From assembly GCA_031401535.1 (NCBI GenBank), contig JANNRP010000450.1:1-13494 (forward strand): a DNA stretch of 13,494 nt, read 5' to 3'. Numbering within the stretch: position 1 is the first letter of the stretch; each line of letters opens with the position of its first letter. A program made the translations under genes and the position numbers. Under the pieces are notes generated by a model. The model was not told the DNA's origin, did no database searches, and saw nothing but the letters and a program-made list of their open reading frames with translations. Of the stretch, positions 1 to 7,423 are shown piece after piece. This DNA is from JAKFWF01 sp031401535 (GTDB lineage Bacteria; Pseudomonadota; Alphaproteobacteria; Rhizobiales; Hyphomicrobiaceae).

Positions 1-1731
1 GCGAGGCCCTGCGACCTCACTTTCGTAAGCCGTAACGTCGGCTGCATGACGGCCGACAATATAGCCGAAGGCCATGGCGGGGCCGAGGTTGATGCCGCCT
101 GCCGGATAGTGACCGCCCATTACACTCGCCATGTCGGTGCCAGCGGCATAGAGCCCGACGATTGGCGCGCCATCATTACTGAGTACACGCGCACTAGCAT
201 CGGTCTTGAGGCCAGCGAAGGTGCCGAAGCTGCCGGGCACCACTTTAACCGCATAGAACGGCCCGCGTTCGATTGGCGCAACACACGGGTTAGGCAAATT
301 TGCAGCGTCGCCTTGCAGACGGTTGTACGGCGTTGAACCTCGCCCGAAAGCAGGGTCTTCGCCTTTGCGAGCGTGCATATTGTACTCGGCGACAGTCCGC
401 TCAAGGCCTTCCGGATTGATGCCACAGACTTTCGCCAACGCGGTAATCGTGTCGGCTGTCTTGAGGTAGCCGGAACGGATGTAGGAGCCCTCCGGTAAGG
501 GTGCCGGACGGGCGATCCCAAGACCGTAGCGGCGCTGAAAGTCCCGTGTGCAGATCAGCCAAGACGCAGTCTCGCTTCCCTTGGGTATGGCGTTCAACAT
601 CGCCACCACGTAATCGTGGTAACCCATGCCTTCATTGCAGAAGCGCCGACCGTCGGCCAGGACTCCGATGATCCCGGGCTTGCCACGCTCGATGATGTGC
701 GGGAAGCGGCCCGTCGCCCCATCTGGAAAGGGCACGAGCGATACGGGACACCATGCACCGGGCGCGGCGAGTGTCTCGTCCACGGAACCTCCGGCGGATT
801 CGCCAAGGCGAAGACCGTCACCGGTGGCGGATGGTGCTGCAACGGTCCAGTGTTCTGGGGCGCGCGGAAATATTTTATTTCGACGTATGTCATCGTGCGG
901 GAACCCGCCGGCCGCCAGCACGACTCCACGCCGGGCCCGAACTTCCATCTCGCCACTGGGCGTCGCCAGTACGGCACCGCGTACTGCACTGCCGTCTTGG
1001 AGCAATCGGACAGCCGGTGATGACGTGCGCAGGTCAACCCCGAGGTCGGCAGCAGATTTTAACAAGCGGCCCACGAGAGCAATTCCGTTGCGCAACTGCA
1101 TGCCACGTCCGTGCATTGCGAGGTCGATCATGTGCCGTCCGAAGCGGCGAGCGACATGTGTAAATGCGCTGGCCGAGCGGGTGACATTCATGAATGCGGC
1201 GAGGTCAGGCCCGGCCTGGATCGTCATTCCCATGAACGTCGTCTCGCGCATTGGCTTGCGCAGACGCTCGACAAGATCGCCAAGTGCGCGTGCATCATAA
1301 GGCGCGGCGATGACCGAGCGTCCTCCGGTCCCAGCACCCGGCGCATTCCCGTAGGTGTCGCAGATCTTGTTTCCGGCTTCGAACTGCAGCGCTGTTTTGG
1401 TTTCAAAGAATGCAATCATATGCGGTGACGCTTCGAGGAAGGCGTTGACCCGCGCCTCGTTGAAGTTATTGCCGAGTACATGACGGAGATAGGCGCGAGG
1501 CTGTTCAGCAGGCTCGACGATCCCAGCCCTCTGCGCCAGCGGATTGCATGGTGCCCACATCCACCCGCCCGACCAAGCAGTCGTGCCGCCGAACACGGGC
1601 TCTTTTTCGGCCACGATGACGTTCAGGCCATGCCAAGCTGCGGTGACCGCCGCTGACAGACCGCCAGCGCCCGAGCCGATAACCAGCAGGTCGCACTCTA
1701 TCGGCTGGGGTTTCGCGGCGTCATTTGGCAT
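1..1731 (-). CDS. FAD-dependent oxidoreductase, fumarate reductase/3-ketosteroid dehydrogenase (KstD)-like, 3' end cut by window edge
   Basis: Reading the minus strand from ATG at 1731, 577 codons stay open to base 1 with no stop. The N-terminus has the Rossmann FAD motif VIGSGAGGLSAA (residues 17-28), an acidic ribose-binding residue (E42) and GGTTAWSGG (48-56). VVLAAGGF lies near residue 270. The C-terminal end has PFYAVK (Y493 sits where KstD has its C-terminal catalytic tyrosine) and GLYAAGTDMASVMGG followed by GGINLGPAMAFGY (from 526), the flavin-closing block of this family. Family members are usually 550-590 residues, so only a few residues are probably missing. By family it would dehydrogenate or reduce a C-C bond next to a carbonyl or carboxylate; the substrate is unknown. 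An in-frame TAG lies four codons upstream of the start, which fixes the ATG apart from a CTG alternative; the ribosome site is weak. It follows the PLP-enzyme gene after 102 bp and is probably co-transcribed with it. No frameshift was seen. Confidence 0.9.
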   Translation of the reverse strand, partial: MPNDAAKPQPIECDLLVIGSGAGGLSAAVTAAWHGLNVIVAEKEPVFGGTTAWSGGWMWAPCNPLAQRAGIVEPAEQPRAYLRHVLGNNFNEARVNAFLEASPHMIAFFETKTALQFEAGNKICDTYGNAPGAGTGGRSVIAAPYDARALGDLVERLRKPMRETTFMGMTIQAGPDLAAFMNVTRSASAFTHVARRFGRHMIDLAMHGRGMQLRNGIALVGRLLKSAADLGVDLRTSSPAVRLLQDGSAVRGAVLATPSGEMEVRARRGVVLAAGGFPHDDIRRNKIFPRAPEHWTVAAPSATGDGLRLGESAGGSVDETLAAPGAWCPVSLVPFPDGATGRFPHIIERGKPGIIGVLADGRRFCNEGMGYHDYVVAMLNAIPKGSETASWLICTRDFQRRYGLGIARPAPLPEGSYIRSGYLKTADTITALAKVCGINPEGLERTVAEYNMHARKGEDPAFGRGSTPYNRLQGDAANLPNPCVAPIERGPFYAVKVVPGSFGTFAGLKTDASARVLSNDGAPIVGLYAAGTDMASVMGGHYPAGGINLGPAMAFGYIVGRHAADVTAYESEVAGPR

Positions 1732-1744
1732 CGACGGCAGATCC

Positions 1745-1773
1745 TAACAGTGGTTCGGTCTCTCCAACTGTTA
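1745..1773 (-). other. Stem-loop in leader of the FAD dehydrogenase gene
   Basis: Inverted repeat: TAACAGT (1745-1751) pairs perfectly with ACTGTTA (1767-1773). Two more G-C pairs extend the stem inwards if one bulged base is allowed, leaving a loop of about 10 nt. It lies in the 102-bp space between the PLP-enzyme gene and the FAD gene, 13 bases upstream of the FAD start codon. There is no run of T after it on the minus strand, so it is not a typical intrinsic terminator. It could be an intercistronic attenuation or processing hairpin, or a regulator site. The rest of the 1732-1833 gap shows nothing recognisable. Confidence 0.4.
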
Positions 1774-1833
1774 CATGCCTTTGGTCGGCCGATCGTTACA
1801 ATCATTGCGCTCTACCTGCCGACGCCTCAGCAC

Positions 1834-3081
1834 TCAGTAGGTGGCCTTGATGCTCGACTGAGCGGCGCCCACCTGCCGCACGATGCCGACGGCGGCGCGC
1901 ACCTCGGTCAGATACTCGTCGAGCGAGGGCGCATGGATCATCGACATCATGCGGTGGATGCCTTTTGGCTTCTGCACGAGGCCCGGCAGCCAGCCTTTGG
2001 CGGACATGATCTCTGCCACCCGGAACACGTCGAATTCGTCCGAACCGTAGGCAACGATAGACAAATGTGGCTGACCGTGGATCTTGAGGCCGCCAATCTC
2101 GCCGATGCCGACCCTGTAGGCGTCGATGAAGCCCATCAGGTCGCGGGCGATCTGCTTGTAACCCTCTAGGCCAAGAAACTGGAATGTAGCCCAGGCGGCG
2201 GCCACGCCCCCGGCGGGTCGGGTGCCGACGATGGTCGAAGTCATAAACCGACCATTCGGCCAGTTGCTGAAATCGAAGTGCTGGAACGCTGCCTGTTCCG
2301 GTGTGCGGTAGAACACGGTCGACGCCGGTTTCGGGCAGAAGCCAAACTTATGCAGGTCAGCGGAGATCGAACTCACTGCTGGAATATTGAAATCGAATTC
2401 CGGAATGTCACGACCGATCATGCGTGCGAATGGCGCTAGATAGCCGCCGACGCATGCGTCGACGTGCAGCCACAAGCGACGGCGTTCGGCAAGGCTGCCG
2501 ATCTGGGCGATCGGATCGATGACGCCAAACGGAAAGCACGGCGCCGAGCCGACCAGCATGATCGTATTGTCATCGATCAACGCTTCCATGGCGGCGACAT
2601 CGGCTCGAAAGTCCGCGCCGACGGGAGCGCGCCGGACCTCGATGTCCATCAGCTTTCCGCCCTTGTCGAAGGCTGGGTGCACTGTTTCCGCAGCGACGAT
2701 ATTGCCGCGCAGGGTTGGTTCCTTGCGCTGCTTGCGCGACCAGTCACGGCAGGCTTGCATCGCCTGAATGATGCTCTCGGTGCCGCCCGTCGTCATGAAG
2801 CCTTGCGCCGCCTCGGGAGCGTTGAATAGGCCGAGCGCCATGGCCACCACGTCATCCTGCATCTGATTGACGCTGTGGAATGCCCGTTTTGCGCCGAGGG
2901 CGTTCTCGGTGAAGAATTCGAAGTAGGCATCGCGGCCCATTTCGTAGAGGTCGTCCGTCGCCTTGAACACGAACAGCGGCGCCCGGCCGTGCTGCCAATC
3001 GATATCCTTCGTCTTCATCTCGCGCATCTCGGCAAGGATCGATTCTTTGGTGCGACCGGTGGCTGGCAATGAAACGCGCAT
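1834..3081 (-). CDS. PLP-dependent group II decarboxylase / sphingosine-1-phosphate lyase-like enzyme
   Basis: This is a fold-type I PLP enzyme of 415 residues. Visible cofactor residues are TTGGTES (97-103, phosphate-binding loop), H135 in ETVHP (likely stacks on the PLP ring), D208 in HVDA (pyridine-nitrogen aspartate) and K245 in SADLHKFG (Schiff-base lysine). The SxDxHKFG and HVDACVGG blocks are typical of S1P lyase, glutamate decarboxylase and archaeal MfnA-type proteins. Its length is near the soluble bacterial members and there is no membrane anchor. By family the reaction is either alpha-decarboxylation of an amino acid or retro-aldol cleavage of an amino-alcohol phosphate; sequence alone does not separate these. 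The start ATG at 3081 has GAGG about 8 bases upstream. It is the first gene of a minus-strand pair with the FAD dehydrogenase and is divergent from the IclR gene, its probable regulator. Confidence 0.88.
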   Translation of the reverse strand: MRVSLPATGRTKESILAEMREMKTKDIDWQHGRAPLFVFKATDDLYEMGRDAYFEFFTENALGAKRAFHSVNQMQDDVVAMALGLFNAPEAAQGFMTTGGTESIIQAMQACRDWSRKQRKEPTLRGNIVAAETVHPAFDKGGKLMDIEVRRAPVGADFRADVAAMEALIDDNTIMLVGSAPCFPFGVIDPIAQIGSLAERRRLWLHVDACVGGYLAPFARMIGRDIPEFDFNIPAVSSISADLHKFGFCPKPASTVFYRTPEQAAFQHFDFSNWPNGRFMTSTIVGTRPAGGVAAAWATFQFLGLEGYKQIARDLMGFIDAYRVGIGEIGGLKIHGQPHLSIVAYGSDEFDVFRVAEIMSAKGWLPGLVQKPKGIHRMMSMIHAPSLDEYLTEVRAAVGIVRQVGAAQSSIKATY

Positions 3082-3100
3082 GTCTTGGCCTCGCTGCTTG

Positions 3101-3145
3101 CAATCGAATTGACAGAGCTTGGCACCCGCCGCTAAAGTTCGTCAA
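3101..3145 (+). promoter_or_regulatory. Divergent control region with candidate iclR promoter
   Basis: A perfect -35 hexamer TTGACA (3109-3114) is followed after 18 bp by TAAAGT (3133-3138), a 4 of 6 match to the -10 box. The predicted transcription start falls at about 3145, the first base of the IclR start codon. A short palindrome CAAT-CGA-ATTG (3101-3111) overlaps the -35 box and could be an operator. On the other strand a TTGACG sits at 3145-3140, but no good -10 box follows it. The whole gap between the two divergent genes is 63 bp, so any regulator bound here would affect both directions. All assignments are by eye. Confidence 0.45.
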
Positions 3146-3957
3146 TGATGAACCAAAGTTTGGCAAAAGCGAACAAGCCGCGCTCGGGATTGAACAGCGG
3201 GCTTGATGTGCTTGAGTTCATCGCAACGCAGCGTCGGCCACGTTCGTTGACCGAAATCGCGAACGCGGTTGGCATGTCGAAGTCGAGCGTCCACCAGTTG
3301 CTGGCGACGCTCGAGCGGCGCGGGTTCGTCAAGCGGTTGGCTGATCAGAGTTACAGCGTCGGCATCAAGGCGTGGGAGATCGGCTGCGTCGCGACGCCGA
3401 TTGATATGGCGCGCACGGCTGCGCCGCACATGGCGCAACTGGTTCGCGAAGTCCGCGATGGTGTTTCGCTGGGTGTGCTCGACGGCGCAGAGATGGTTTG
3501 CATTCATCTGGTGGAAAGCGCGCGTGCGGTCCGGGTCCACTCGAACGTTGGAGACCGTACACCGGCCCATTGCGTTTCATCAGGTCTCGCAATCTTGTCC
3601 GCGATGGATGACGAAGCCGTCGCTCGAATTCTGCCGGACGACCTGCGGAGGGCGACCGACGAGACAATTGTCGATCGCACGGCATTGCTCAAGGAACTCA
3701 ATCGCGTGCGCGCCCGCGGATACGCCATCAGCCGCGGCGCCTGGCGGCTCGACGTGGCGGGTGTCTCAATTCCGTTGCGTGGTCCGGATCAACGGGTTGC
3801 GGCGGCGTTGTGCATCGCCGCGCCTCGCTTCCACGTCACCAAGGAGTGGCTGGCGCGGGTTATTCCCGCGTTGAAAGCAACTGCTGCAAACATCGAGCGT
3901 GGATTTGGTGTTGGTGCGCCGGCCGTGCAGTCGTCTCGGCTGGCGATCAGCGGGTGA
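3145..3957 (+). CDS. IclR-family transcriptional regulator
   Basis: The product has 270 residues, the usual IclR length. An N-terminal winged helix-turn-helix spans about residues 15-75, with SLTEIANAVGMSKSSVHQLLATLERRGFV in three consecutive pieces forming the recognition region and a wing after it. The effector-binding GAF-like domain follows (about 85-255), with the family blocks RTPAHCVSSGLAIL (138-151), RARGYAIS (189-196) and VAGVSIPLRG (204-213). C143 and the nearby Ser/Thr residues line the ligand pocket in relatives. IclR proteins sense small aromatic or organic acids and usually act on adjacent divergent operons. Here that means the PLP/FAD pair on one side and the TauABC-type importer 70 bp downstream on the other. 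The start ATG is doubled (MM) and no Shine-Dalgarno sequence is visible, in keeping with the candidate promoter whose start site coincides with the ATG. Confidence 0.93.
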   Translation: MMNQSLAKANKPRSGLNSGLDVLEFIATQRRPRSLTEIANAVGMSKSSVHQLLATLERRGFVKRLADQSYSVGIKAWEIGCVATPIDMARTAAPHMAQLVREVRDGVSLGVLDGAEMVCIHLVESARAVRVHSNVGDRTPAHCVSSGLAILSAMDDEAVARILPDDLRRATDETIVDRTALLKELNRVRARGYAISRGAWRLDVAGVSIPLRGPDQRVAAALCIAAPRFHVTKEWLARVIPALKATAANIERGFGVGAPAVQSSRLAISG

Positions 3958-4027
3958 AGACAAAGTCATAGACACGTCCAGTGCAATTGTAAGCATCGCA
4001 ACAACTGTCAGCGAAGGGGCTACGAAC

Positions 4028-5071
4028 ATGAGTGCCAAGACGATTTTCAGCCGTCGAGACGTCGCCCTGCTGGGTGCAAACCTGGGCGTCGCTTCGTTTG
4101 CAGCCATGAGCCTGGGTTGGTCCAGCCGCGCGCATGCCCAGGAGGCGAAGGCGATGCTGGGCCACTTTCCGTCGGCCAATCAGCAGAACTTCTCGAAGGC
4201 CACCGGCTCGATGCAGAAGGCACTTGGTGAAAAGACCAAGATCGATTTCATCAGCGTTGGCGCCGGTCCGCAAATCCTGACGGCAATGGCCGCTGACGGC
4301 ATGGACCTGTGCAATATCGGCTCCAGCGCCATGATCGTCGGCTTCGCCCAGGGGCTGCCAATCTCGATGGTCTACATGCACAAAGTGGTGAAGGACAGCG
4401 AATGCCTCGTTGTGCGCAATGACGCCGGCATCAAGGAGTTGAAGGATCTAAAGGGCAAGAAAGTCGGCTGCCCCTTCAATACGTCGGTGCATTTTGCCCT
4501 ACTCGCGGCGATGAAGACGGTAGGGCTCGCCGCGGCCGATGTAACGCTGGTCAACCTGCGGCCGGATGCGATCCTTGCGGCCTGGCAACGCAAGGACATC
4601 GACGCGGCCTATATCTGGCATCCGGTACTCGGCACCCTGCAGAAGGACGCTGGAACGATCATTTTCCAGAGCGGTGATCTGATGGCCAAGGGCTCGTTGA
4701 TCTTCGATGGCATCGTTTGCCGCGATGCGTTCAAGAAGCAGCACCCTGATCTGCTGCTCGCCTACCTGAAGGAAATCGATCGGATCAATACGATCTACAA
4801 GACCAAGCCCGACGAGGTCGCGGCTGTCATGGCGCCATTCCTGCAGATTCCGCCGGAGACGGTGATGACGATCGCAAAAACCACGCACACGATCACGCCC
4901 AAGGAAATGCTGACCGATGCCTGGATGGGCGCCCCGGGCGCGAAGGACTCCGGGATATTGAAGGCGATCCGCGATCAGGCCAACTTCCTGAAGTCAACCG
5001 ATCAGCTGAAGACGCTGCCCGAAGATTTCGCGAAATTCGTCGACAGTTCGTTCGTGGCGAAGATGGCGTAG
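4028..5071 (+). CDS. ABC transporter periplasmic substrate-binding protein, TauA-like (taurine/sulfonate/nitrate class)
   Basis: This is a 347-residue binding protein. The start at 4028 is set by AAGGGG (4014-4019), 8 bases upstream, and by the signal peptide that follows; the frame is open further upstream, but that stretch overlaps the IclR gene and has no ribosome site. The signal peptide has twin arginines (SRRDVALL, R9-R10), a hydrophobic core and a likely cut after AHA (residue 37), suggesting Tat export. The mature part follows the TauA pattern: ALGEK then SVGAGPQILTAMAADGMDL, NIGSSA, a middle block KGKKVGCPFNTSVHFALL, then ILAAWQRKDIDAAYIWHP, which closely matches E. coli TauA as I recall it. 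The ligand is probably a small sulfonate, carboxylate or similar anion. It is the first gene of a tau-type operon with ATPase and permease genes downstream. No taurine dioxygenase or sulfoacetaldehyde pathway gene is present, so taurine is not established. Confidence 0.88.
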   Translation: MSAKTIFSRRDVALLGANLGVASFAAMSLGWSSRAHAQEAKAMLGHFPSANQQNFSKATGSMQKALGEKTKIDFISVGAGPQILTAMAADGMDLCNIGSSAMIVGFAQGLPISMVYMHKVVKDSECLVVRNDAGIKELKDLKGKKVGCPFNTSVHFALLAAMKTVGLAAADVTLVNLRPDAILAAWQRKDIDAAYIWHPVLGTLQKDAGTIIFQSGDLMAKGSLIFDGIVCRDAFKKQHPDLLLAYLKEIDRINTIYKTKPDEVAAVMAPFLQIPPETVMTIAKTTHTITPKEMLTDAWMGAPGAKDSGILKAIRDQANFLKSTDQLKTLPEDFAKFVDSSFVAKMA

Positions 5072-5105
5072 ACAGCACCCGATTGGGGACGCGGAAGGGG
5101 CTTCG

Positions 5106-5936
5106 ATGATCGAGCCGTGCGCACTCGACGATCCCACCCGTCGCGGCAATGCCAAGCTTGTGGTCGAACGCCTCGCCAAACGCTTCGGCAGCGGCGATAC
5201 GGCGGTGCAAGCCTTGTCTCCCATTGACCTCTACGTCGGGAAGGGCGATTTTCTCTGTGTGATCGGGCCGTCCGGTTGCGGCAAGACAACGCTGCTCAAC
5301 GTCGCTGCAGGCTTCGAGCGGCCGACCTCGGGCCGTGTCCTGCTCGACGGCCGACCGATCACCGGGCCCGGCGCCGAACGCGGCGTGGTGTTCCAGCAGG
5401 GCGCCCTGTTCAACTGGATGAGCGTGCTTGAGAATGTGGCCTTCGGGCCGCGCGCCCAGGGTGTGGCTGCCGCGGTCGCGCGAGAAGAGGCGGCCGCGCT
5501 GCTCGAATTGGTTGGCCTTTCCACATTCGCCGCGAAGTATCCTTATCAACTCTCCGGCGGGATGCAGCAACGCGTCGGTATCGCGCGGGCGTTGGCTAAC
5601 AAGCCGGAGATACTGCTCATGGACGAGCCATTCGCGGCACTCGATCAGCAGACCCGCGAACTGCTGCAGGAGGAGATCCGCAATATCTGGCGCCGCACTG
5701 GAAAGACCATCCTCTGGATCACTCACTCCATCGAGGAGGCGCTGTTCCTGGCGACGCATATCGTGGTTATGACCGCCAGACCCGGGCGGATCAAGGCTGC
5801 GTTCCGCACCCGCTTCAATGAGAACCCTGATCCACTTGTGGCAGCAACGCCGGAGTTTGCGACTGCAAAGCGGCAGATCGTTCAATTGCTGCGCTCAGAA
5901 TCGCAAGCGGCTCAGAGCATGGAGGCCCGCATCTGA
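5106..5936 (+). CDS. ABC transporter ATP-binding protein, TauB/SsuB-like
   Basis: The 276-residue nucleotide-binding subunit of the importer has Walker A GPSGCGKTT (54-62), Q-loop VFQQ (95-98), signature LSGGMQQR (149-156), Walker B ILLMDEP (169-175), D-loop ALD (178-180) and switch histidine H207 in ITHSIEEA. All catalytic residues are intact. The VFQQGALFNWMSVLENVAFG and ITHSIEEALFLA stretches are characteristic of the nitrate/sulfonate/taurine ATPase class. ATG at 5106 has GGAAGGGG (5093-5100) 5 bases upstream. It starts 34 bp after the binding-protein gene, and its TGA overlaps the permease ATG by one base, so the two are translationally coupled. The C-terminal 40 residues beyond the ATPase core are not recognised as a separate domain. 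Confidence 0.94.
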   Translation: MIEPCALDDPTRRGNAKLVVERLAKRFGSGDTAVQALSPIDLYVGKGDFLCVIGPSGCGKTTLLNVAAGFERPTSGRVLLDGRPITGPGAERGVVFQQGALFNWMSVLENVAFGPRAQGVAAAVAREEAAALLELVGLSTFAAKYPYQLSGGMQQRVGIARALANKPEILLMDEPFAALDQQTRELLQEEIRNIWRRTGKTILWITHSIEEALFLATHIVVMTARPGRIKAAFRTRFNENPDPLVAATPEFATAKRQIVQLLRSESQAAQSMEARI

Positions 5937-6778
5937 TGTCTCGGACCGATGCCGCCATTGTCGCTCTCGGAACAGACGAAGGTGCGCTTGATCGCCGTGC
6001 CGACCGTCGGGATCGGTGGCTGACGGTCGTCACCTTCGGGGCCATTCTGGTGCTGTGGACGGCGGTAACTGGCTCGGGACTATGGCCGCCGTTGATCAAG
6101 CCGATCTTCCTGCCGTCGCCGGTCGACGTGGTCGAGACGTTCATTCGTTTGACGCAGCAGGGCTACCAGGGCCGCAGCCTGCTTCACCACGTGACGGTAA
6201 GCTTCAACCGCTTCGCCATTGCCTTCTCTGCATGCGTTCTAATCGGTGTCCCACTCGGGCTGCTGATGGGTATGAGCCGCCCGATCCGGGCAGTGTTCGA
6301 GCCGCCGATCCAGGCCATCCGGCCGATCCCAAAGCTTGCACTGCTGCCACTGTTCCTGATCTGGTTTGGCATCGGCAATCTGTCGAAGGTGGTCGTCATT
6401 GCGGCACCCGTGTTGCCATTGATCGCTATCGCTTCAATGCAGGCGGTGCGCTCGATCAGCACCAAGAAAATTCAGGCGGCTCAAGCGCTGGGTGCAAGCC
6501 AATGGGTGGTGTTCTCACGCGTCGTATTGCCGGCGAGCCTACCTGGTATCTTTACCGGCATTCGCATGGCGATCTCGATCGGCGTGACGATGCTGGTTGG
6601 CGCTGAATTGACGGCCACCTCGGATGGTATTGCCTGGATGGCTCTAACGGCGGCCGAATACCTCTCGACCGACATCGTGGTCGTCGGCGTATTGATCATG
6701 GCTGCGCTTGGCTACGGCCTCGACCGCATCGTTCGCGCGATCGAAAGCCGCCTCGTGCATTGGAGCGGGAAGGACTAG
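5936..6778 (+). CDS. ABC transporter permease, TauC/SsuC-like
   Basis: This is the 280-residue inner-membrane permease of the importer, in the BPD_transp_1 family. A charged cytoplasmic N-terminus of about 30 residues precedes about six hydrophobic segments (near 30-46, 95-113, 133-147, 151-168, 205-222 and 246-262). The EAA coupling loop that contacts the ATPase is AAQALGASQWVVFSRVVLP (181-199). FLPSPVDVV (58-66), RPIPKLALLPLFLIWFG (129-145) and the end RLVHWSG (272-278) closely match TauC as I remember it. The start overlaps the ATPase stop (TGATG), with GGAGG (5921-5925) 10 bases upstream. It is the last gene of the operon. Only 55 bp separate it from the convergent cupin gene, and no clear terminator is visible there. 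Confidence 0.93.
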   Translation: MSRTDAAIVALGTDEGALDRRADRRDRWLTVVTFGAILVLWTAVTGSGLWPPLIKPIFLPSPVDVVETFIRLTQQGYQGRSLLHHVTVSFNRFAIAFSACVLIGVPLGLLMGMSRPIRAVFEPPIQAIRPIPKLALLPLFLIWFGIGNLSKVVVIAAPVLPLIAIASMQAVRSISTKKIQAAQALGASQWVVFSRVVLPASLPGIFTGIRMAISIGVTMLVGAELTATSDGIAWMALTAAEYLSTDIVVVGVLIMAALGYGLDRIVRAIESRLVHWSGKD

Positions 6779-6833
6779 GCACTAAAGTGGTCGGCGCCTT
6801 GGTAACTCGGTCGCGACCGTCTATGGGCTTTCG

Positions 6834-7400
6834 TCATGGCGCGCGCCAAGCATCTGGCAATTCTGGCGATGACCAAAGTCGTAGTAGTGGTCCCTGGGCA
6901 CCTGTGATTGGGTCTGACCTTGGAAAAGAAAGCGCGGTGAGCTGTTCGATCGCGGAACCTGACAGCGGGCCGCGGCACAGATCATAATTTTGGTTGGGCG
7001 GATACGCCCCGACCACGAGAAAATCCCGACTTGCGTCAATTCGATAATGTCCTGTACCGGCTGGCAACAGCGCGCAATCGCCCGGGTTCACTGTGATCTC
7101 GTGGCCGTTTGGCCCGCCAAGCAAAAGTCGTGCTGATCCTGCGGCAAAGCCCAGAACTTCGTGAGCAGTCGAGTGATAGTGATGGAATGGATAGACACCG
7201 TTGCGCCACTGCGGAGGCCAGCCGTTGTTCCGAAATGCAACTTCGAAAGCCGCCGCCGGATCGGCTCCTGAACAGTTGATCGCCGCCCGATAAAGTATGA
7301 CAGGTTGATGCCGGTTGTTGGGAATCCACCCGTCGGACGCAAACCACAACGCGACGGCACCCGATATCGGATCAGTAACTGTTCTCACAAGCGACGTCAT
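6834..7400 (-). CDS. YjlB-type cupin protein
   Basis: This is a 188-residue double-stranded beta-helix protein. The first cupin motif is intact: HYH with H74 and H76, then E81 and G88 in the G-x5-HxH-x4-E-x6-G pattern, with H73 and H80 adjacent. The second motif follows in PGDCALLPAGTGH. HHYHSTAHEVLG with LLLGGPNG is the hallmark of the uncharacterised YjlB family (COG4297), which probably binds a metal ion; no reaction is established. The start ATG at 7400 is chosen because AGGAGG (7405-7410) lies 4 bases upstream; an upstream in-frame ATG at 7427 would overlap the SDR gene and lacks such a site. It is the last gene of the minus-strand RpiR-SDR-cupin set, 23 bp after the SDR gene, and may act on or stabilise the SDR's substrate or product. 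Confidence 0.85.
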   Translation of the reverse strand: MTSLVRTVTDPISGAVALWFASDGWIPNNRHQPVILYRAAINCSGADPAAAFEVAFRNNGWPPQWRNGVYPFHHYHSTAHEVLGFAAGSARLLLGGPNGHEITVNPGDCALLPAGTGHYRIDASRDFLVVGAYPPNQNYDLCRGPLSGSAIEQLTALSFPRSDPITGAQGPLLRLWSSPELPDAWRAP

Positions 7401-7423
7401 GCTGCCTCCTCGTGTGCGACCAC

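Noticed and set aside
626..1300. Plus-strand open frame of 224 codons, with other overlapping frames near it
   Set aside because: The minus strand carries a continuous, motif-rich flavoprotein across the whole of 1-1731. The plus-strand translation is arginine/proline/serine-rich with no family pattern.
1770..1800. GTTACA repeated twice, 25 bp apart
   Set aside because: Six-base repeats at this spacing are expected by chance, and no further similarity surrounds them.
3269..3874. Plus-strand open frame of 201 codons inside the IclR gene
   Set aside because: It is an out-of-frame shadow of a complete IclR protein; the product is Arg/Trp/Cys-rich and unlike any domain.
3899..4027. In-frame upstream extension of the TauA-like gene
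   Set aside because: It overlaps the IclR coding end, puts a Tat signal at residue 44 and lacks a ribosome site; ATG 4028 has one.
5094..5104. GAAG-GGG-CTTC mini-hairpin over the TauB ribosome site
   Set aside because: The 4-bp stem with a 3-base loop is too weak to claim translational control.
4893..5885. Long minus-strand open frame (330 codons) opposite the TauB-like gene
   Set aside because: The plus strand encodes an ATPase with every motif intact; the antisense frame has no recognisable domain or ribosome site and reflects GC-rich codon bias.
6808..6819. Perfect 12-bp palindrome CGGTCGCGACCG between the convergent genes, considered as a terminator
   Set aside because: There is no loop of usable size beyond a 4-bp stem and no T-run on either strand. 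It may be chance in GC-rich DNA.
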